Below, in pieces: positions 57,001 through 64,000 of a stretch of 64,000 nucleotides of DNA. The stretch is from Siphonodentalium dalli (taxonomy: Eukaryota > Mollusca > Scaphopoda > Gadilida > Siphonodentaliidae): NCBI GenBank assembly GCA_032622095.1, contig CP136061.1, positions 170,629,107 to 170,693,106 on the forward strand, given 5' to 3'. The notes under the pieces are model-generated. The model ran no database searches and was not told the DNA's origin. It was given only the letters and a program-made list of their open reading frames with translations. Positions within the stretch are counted from its first letter, which is position 1, and each line of letters begins with the position of its first letter. Both the position numbers and the translations under genes were made by a program.

Positions 57001-58955
57001 CATATATAGGTATCCCCGCCACACACATATATAGGTATCCCCGCCATATACGTATATAGGTCTCCCCGCCGCACATATATATAGGTATCCCCCGCCACAT
57101 ACATATATAGGTATCCCCGCCACACACATATATAGGTCTCCCCACCACACACAAATATATAGGTATCCCCGCCACACACATATATAGGTATCCTCACTCA
57201 CCACACATACATAGGTATCCCCAGCACATACATATTTAGGTATCACCACCACATACATCTATAGGTATCACCACCACACACATAAATAGGTATTCCCACC
57301 ACACACATATATAGGTATCACCACCACATCCATATATAGCTAATCCCACCACACATATATAGGTATCCCCACCACATACATCTGTAGGTATCACCACAAC
57401 ATACATATATATGTATCACCCCAACATACATCTATATGTATCCCCACCACATACATATATAGGTATCACCACCACACACATATAAAAGTCTCCCCACCAC
57501 ACACATATATAGGTATCCCCGCCACATACATATATAAGTCTCCCCACCACATACATATATAGGTATCACCACCACATACATCTATATGTATCACCACCAC
57601 ATACACATATAGGTATCCCCGCCACATACATCTATATGTATCCCCGCCACACAAAATATATAGGTATCCCCACCAAATAGTTCTATAGGTATCCCCGCCA
57701 CATACATCTATATGTCTCCCCGCCACATACATATATAGGTATCCACACCACATAAATATATAGGTATCCCCCACCACATACATCTATAGGTCTCCCCGGC
57801 ACATACATATATAGGTATCCCCACCACAAACATATATAGGTATCCTCGCCACATACATATATAGGTCTCCCCGGCAAATACATATATAGGTATCCCCACC
57901 ACATACATATATAGGTATCCCCACCACACACATATATAGGTATCCCCACCACATACATATATGGGTATCCTCACCACAACACATATATAGGTATCCCCAC
58001 CACATACATATATAGGTATCCCCAACACATACATCTATAGGTATCACCACCACATACATCTATAGGTATCCCCACCATATACATATATAGGTCTCACCAC
58101 CACACACATGTATAAGTCTCCCCACCACACACATATATATGTATCCCCGCCACATACATCTATAGGTCTCCCCACCACATACATATATAGGTATCACCAC
58201 CACATGCATCTATAGGTATCACCACCACATACATATATAGGTATCCCCGCCACATACATCTATAGGTAACCCCGCCACACACATCTATAGGTCTCCCCGC
58301 CACATACATATATAGGTATCCCCATCACATACATATATAGGTATCCCCACCACATACATCTATAGGTCTCCCCGCCACATACATATATAGGTATCCCCAC
58401 AACAAACATATATAGGTATCCCCCGCAACATACATCTATAGGTCTCCCCGCCAAATACATATATAGGTATCCCCACCACATACATATATTGGTATCCCCG
58501 CCACACACATATATAGGTATCCCCACCACATACATATATAGGTATCCTCACCTCACACATATATAGATATAGGTATCCCCACCACATACATCTATAGGTA
58601 TCCCCAACACACACATCTATAAGTATCCCCACCACATACATATATAGGTATCCCCGCCACACACATATATAGGTATCCCCACCACATACATATATAGGTA
58701 TCCTCGCCACACACATATATAGGTATCACCACCACACACATATATAGGTATCCCCACCACATACATATATAGGTAACCCCACCACATACATATATAGGTA
58801 TCCTCGCCACACAAATATATAGGAATCTCCACCACATACATCTATAGGTCTCCCCGGCACATACATATATAGGTATCCCCACCACAAACATATATAGGTA
58901 TCACCGCCACATACATCTATAGGTCTCCCCGCCAAATACATATATAGGTATCCCC
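48072..58955 (+). repeat. 5.44-kb higher-order repeat, two copies, each of a 3.09-kb and a 2.35-kb part
   Basis: A marker variant (GCCAGACACAT followed two units later by CAAAAATATATAGG) recurs near 45784, 48187, 51273, 53627 and 56717, spaced 2,403, 3,086, 2,354 and 3,090 bp. The pair 3,086 + 2,354 is repeated as a 5,440-5,444 bp period (for example 49055-51376 against 54499-56820). Inside the longer part a segment of about 640 bp is itself doubled (from 49721 and from 50361). The same marker occurs earlier near 30978, 34008 and 38006. Confidence 0.75.
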
Positions 58956-61900
58956 ACCACATACATATATAGGTATCCCCACCACACACATATATAGGTA
59001 TCCCCACCACATACATATATAAGGTATCCTCACCACACACATATATAGGTATCCCCACCACATACATATATAGGTATCCCCAACACATACATCTATAGGT
59101 ATCACCACCACATACATCTATAGGTATCCCCACCACGTACATATATAGGTATCACCACCACACACATATATAAGTCTCCCCACCACACACATATATAGGT
59201 ATCCCCGCCACATACATCTATAGGTCTCCCCACCACATACAGATATAGGTATCACCACCACATGCATCTATATGTATCACCACCACATACATATATAGGT
59301 ATCCCCGCCACATACATCTATAGGTAACCCCGCCACACACACATATAGGTATCCCCGCCACATACATCTATAGGTTTCCCCACCACATACATATATAGGT
59401 ATCCCCATCACATACATATATAGGTATCCCCACCACATACATATATAGGTCTCCCCGCCACATACATATATAGGTATCCCCCACCACAAAATATCTATAG
59501 GTCTCCCCGCAACATACATCTATAGGTCTCCCCGCCAAATACATATATAGGTATCCCCACCACATACATATATAGGTATCCCCGCCACACACATATATAG
59601 GTATCCCCACCACATACATATATAGGTCTCCCCGCCACATACATATACAGGTATCCCCACCACAAACATCTATAGGTCTCCCCGCAACATACATCTATAG
59701 GTATCCTCACCACACACATATATAGGTCTCCCCACCACCACACATATATAGGTCTCCCCTCCACATACATCTATAGGTATCCCCACCACTTACATATATA
59801 GGTATCCCCGCCACACAAATATATAGGTATCCCCACCACACACATATATAGGTATACTCGCCGCACACATATATAGGTATCACCACCACACATATATATA
59901 GGTATCCCCACCACATACATGTATAGGTATCCTTACCACACACATATATAGGTATCCCCACCACATACATATATAGGTATCCCCACCACATACATCTATA
60001 GGTATCACCACCACATACATCTATAGGCATCCCCACCACGTACATATATAGGTATCACCACCACACACATATATAAGTCTCCCCACCACACACATATATA
60101 GGTATCACCACCACATGCATCTATAGGTATCACCACCACATACATATATAGGTATCCCCGCCACATACATCTATAGGTAACCCCGCCACACACACATATA
60201 GGTATCCCCGCCACATACATCTATAGGTCTCCCCACCACATACATATATAGGTATCCCCATCACATACATATATAGGTATCCCCACCACATACATATATA
60301 GGTCTCCCCGCCACATACATATATAGGTATCCCCACCACAAACATCTAAAGGTCTCCCCGCAACATACATCTATAGGTCTCCCCGCCAAATACATATATA
60401 GGTATCCCCACCACATGCATATATAGGTATCCCTGCCACACACATATATAGGTATCCCCACCACACACATATATAGATATAGGTATCCCCACCACATACA
60501 TATATAGGTATCCCCACCACACACATCTATAGGTATCCCCACCACATACATATATAGGTATCCTCACCACTTACACATATATGTATCCCCGCCACATACA
60601 TCTATAGGTCTCCCCACCACATACATATATAGGTATCACCACCACATGCATCTATAGGTATCACCACCACATACATATATAGGTATCCCCGCCACATACA
60701 TCTATAGGTAACCCCGCCACACACATCTATTTGTCTCCCCGCCACATACATATATAGGTATCCCCATCACATACATATATAGGTATCCCCACCACATACA
60801 TCTATAGGTCTCCCCGCCACATACATATATAGGTATCCCCACCACAAACATATATAGGTATCCCCGCAACATACATCTATAAGTCTCCCCGCCAAATACA
60901 TATATAGATATCCCCACCACATACATATATAGGTATCCTCACCACACACATATATAGATATAGGTATCCCCACCACATACATATATAGGTATCCCCAACA
61001 CACACATCTATAAGTAGCCCCACAACATATATATAAAGGTATCCCCGCCACACACATATATAGGTATCCCCACCACATACATATATAGGTATCCTCGCCA
61101 CACACATATATAGGTATCACCACGACACACATATATAGGTATCCCCACCACATACATATATAGGTATCCCCACCACATACATATATAGGTATCCTCGCCA
61201 CAGAAATATATAGGAATCTCCACCACATACATCTATAGGTCTCCCCGGCACATACATATATAGGTATCCCCACCACAAACATATATAGGTATCACCGCCA
61301 CATACATCTATAGGTCTCCCCGCCAAATACATATATAGGTATCCCCACCACATACATATATAGGTATCCCCACCACACATATATATAGGTATTCCCACCA
61401 CACACATATATAGGTATCCCCACCACATACATATATAGGTATCCCCACCACATACATCTATAGGTATCACCACCACATACATCTATAGGTATCCCCACCA
61501 CGTACATATATAGGTATCACCACCACATACATATATAAGTCTCCCCACCACACACATATATAGGTATCCCCGCCACATACATCTATAGGTCTCCCCACCA
61601 CATACAGATATAGGTATCACCACCACATGCATCTATAGGTATCACCACCACATACATATATAGGTATCCCCGCCACATATATCTATAGGTAACCCCGCCA
61701 CACACACATATAGGTATCCCTGCCACATACATCTATAGGTCTCCCCACCACATACATATATAGGTATCCCCATCACATACATATATAGGTATCCCCACCA
61801 CATACATATATAGGTCTCCCCGCCACATACATATATAGGTATCCCCACCACAAACATCTATAGGTCTCCCCGCAACATACATCTATAGGTCTCCCCGCCA

Positions 61901-63440
61901 AATACATATATAGGTATCCCCACCACATACATATATAGGTATCCCCGCCACACACATATATAGGTATCCCCACCACATACATATATAGGTCTCCCCGCCA
62001 CATACATATACAGGTATCCCCACCACAAACATCTATAGGTCTCCCCGCAACATACATCTATAGGTATCCTCACCACACACATATATAGGTCTCCCCGCCA
62101 CCACACATATATAGGTCTCCCCTCCACATACATCTATAGGTATCCCCACCACTTACATATATAGGTATCCCCGCCACACAAATATATAGGTATCCCCACC
62201 ACACACATATATAGGTATACTCGCCGCACACATATATAGGTATCACCACCACACATATATATAGGTATCCCCACCACATACATATATAGGTATCCCCACC
62301 ACATACATATATAGGTATCCCCACCACATACATATATAGGTATCCCCGCCACACTCATCTATAGGTATCCCCACCACATACATATATAGGTATCCCCACC
62401 ACACACATATATAGGTATCCTCGCCAAACACATATATAGGTATCACCACCACATATATAGGTATCCCCACCACATACATATATAGGTATTCCCACCACAC
62501 ACATATATAGCTATCCCCACCACATACATATATTGGTATCCTCACCACAAACATATATAGGTATCCCCAACACATACATATATAGGTATCCCCACCACAT
62601 ACATCTATAGGTATCACCACCACATACATCTATAGGTATCCCCACCACATACATATATAGGTATCCCCTCCACATACATATATAGGTAACCCCGCCACAC
62701 ACATCTATAGGTCTCCCCGCCACACACATCTATAGGTATCCCCAACACATACATATATAGGTATCCCCACCACATACATCTATAGGTCTCCCCGCCACAT
62801 ATATATATAGGTAGCCCCACCACAAACATATATAGGTATCCCCGCAACATACATATATAGGTCTCCCCGCCAAATACATATATAGTTATCCCCACCACAT
62901 ACATTTATAGGTATCCCCACCACATACATATATAGGTATCACCACCACATACATCTATAGGTATCACCACCACACACATAAATAGGTATCCCCACCACAC
63001 ACATATATAGGTATCACCACCACATACATATATAGGTATCCCCACCACACACATATATAGGTATCCCCACCACATACATCTATAGGTATTCCCACCACAT
63101 ACATCTATAGGTATCACCACCACATACATCTTTAGGTATCACCACCACATACATCTATATGTATCCCCACCACATACATATATAGGTATCACCACCACAC
63201 ACATATATAAGTCTCCCCACCACACACATATATAGGTATCCCCGCCACATACTTTTATAGGTATCACCGCCACACACATATATAGGTCTCCCCAACACAC
63301 AAATTTATAGGTATCTCCGCCACACACATAAATAGGTATCCTCACCACCCACATATATAGGTATCCCCGCCACAGACATCTATAGGTATCCCCACCACAT
63401 ACATATATAGGTATCCCCGCCACATACATATATAGGTATC

Positions 63441-63640
63441 ACCACCACATACATCTATAGGTATCACCACCACACACATATTTAGGTCTCCACGCCACAT
63501 ACATATATAGGTCTCCCAGCCACACGCATATATAGGTATCACCACCACATACATCTATAGGTATCACCACCACACACATATTTAGGTCTCCACGCCACAT
63601 ACATATATAGGTCTCCCAGCCACACGCATATATAGGTATC
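63441..63640 (+). repeat. Exact 100-bp (four-unit) tandem duplication
   Basis: 63441-63540 is repeated at 63541-63640, including the rare variants TATTTAGGTCTCC and CACACGCATA. This shows multi-unit slippage or unequal exchange at small scale. Confidence 0.85.
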
Positions 63641-64000
63641 CCCGCCACAATCATATATAGGTATCCCCGCCACACACATATATAGGTCTCCCTACCACAT
63701 ACATATATAGGTATCACCACCACATACATCTATAGGTATCACTACCACACACATAAATAGGTATCACCACCACACACATATATAGGTATCACCGCCACAT
63801 ACATATATAGGTAACCCCACCACACACATATATAGGTATCCCCACAACATACATCTATAGGTATCCCCACCACATACATTTATAGGTATTACCACAACAT
63901 ACATCTATAGGTATCACCCCCCACATACATCTATATGTATACCCACCACATACATATATAGGTATCACCACCACACACATATATAAGTCTCCCCACCACA

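Larger units (their letters stand above)
27822..64000 (+). repeat. 25-bp satellite array, segment 4
   Basis: About 36 kb of the same unit, all in one orientation and uninterrupted by unique DNA. Variants common here include TCACCACC in place of CCCCACC, and the linked pair AAG + TCTCC (TATAAGTCTCC). The array has several higher-order periods and runs off the right edge of the window. No gene or RNA gene is visible. Confidence 0.97.

Noticed and set aside
1-64000. Telomeric repeat
   Set aside because: A 25-bp AT-rich unit without a short G-rich telomere motif is not a known telomere sequence; a subtelomeric location remains possible.
1-64000. G-quadruplex potential of the G-rich strand
   Set aside because: Each unit offers one G4 run and one G2 run separated by about 18 AT-rich bases from the next unit, so the loops are too long for a convincing quadruplex series.

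Overview
The window is eukaryotic and almost certainly from an animal. About 56 of its 64 kb is one tandem satellite of a 25-bp unit (roughly 2,200 copies, all in the same orientation). A LINE-type reverse transcriptase fragment, two nested DNA-transposon-like elements and the absence of any bacterial gene organisation support this. I infer an invertebrate from the style of the LINE and of the one recognisable protein domain, but the species cannot be fixed from the sequence. The size and continuity of the array suggest a long-read assembly of heterochromatin (pericentromeric, subtelomeric or a giant minisatellite block).

Layout. 1-943: satellite. 944-1814: 5'-truncated LINE carrying the C-terminal part of a reverse transcriptase on the + strand. 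1815-18433: satellite, with long-period higher-order repeats (2,873 bp and 1,551 bp). 18434-19316: an 883-bp unique insert of unknown class. 19317-21735: satellite. 21736-27821: a 6,086-bp element with perfect 27-bp terminal inverted repeats. Its arms carry diverged repeats of about 193 bp. Its middle holds a broken minus-strand gene (23387-25803), which is itself split by an 838-bp element (24577-25414) made of some 31 near-identical short palindromes. 27822-64000: satellite again, with higher-order repeats of about 3.0 kb, 1,537 bp and 5.44 kb.

The three insertions share one property: each is flanked by a short duplication of the satellite, and an unoccupied copy of the same satellite context can be found elsewhere in the window. 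They therefore landed in an already amplified array and were not themselves amplified.

No intact host gene is supported. The long minus-strand open frames over the satellite exist because the repeat unit happens to lack stop codons on that strand. Since 25 is not a multiple of 3, all three frames read the same 25-residue motif. I regard them as non-coding. The most notable object is the 6.1-kb inverted-repeat element with its repeat-built arms, acidic-repeat gene and nested palindrome-array element. Removing the nested element with one copy of its 6-bp target duplication re-joins the gene's reading frame.
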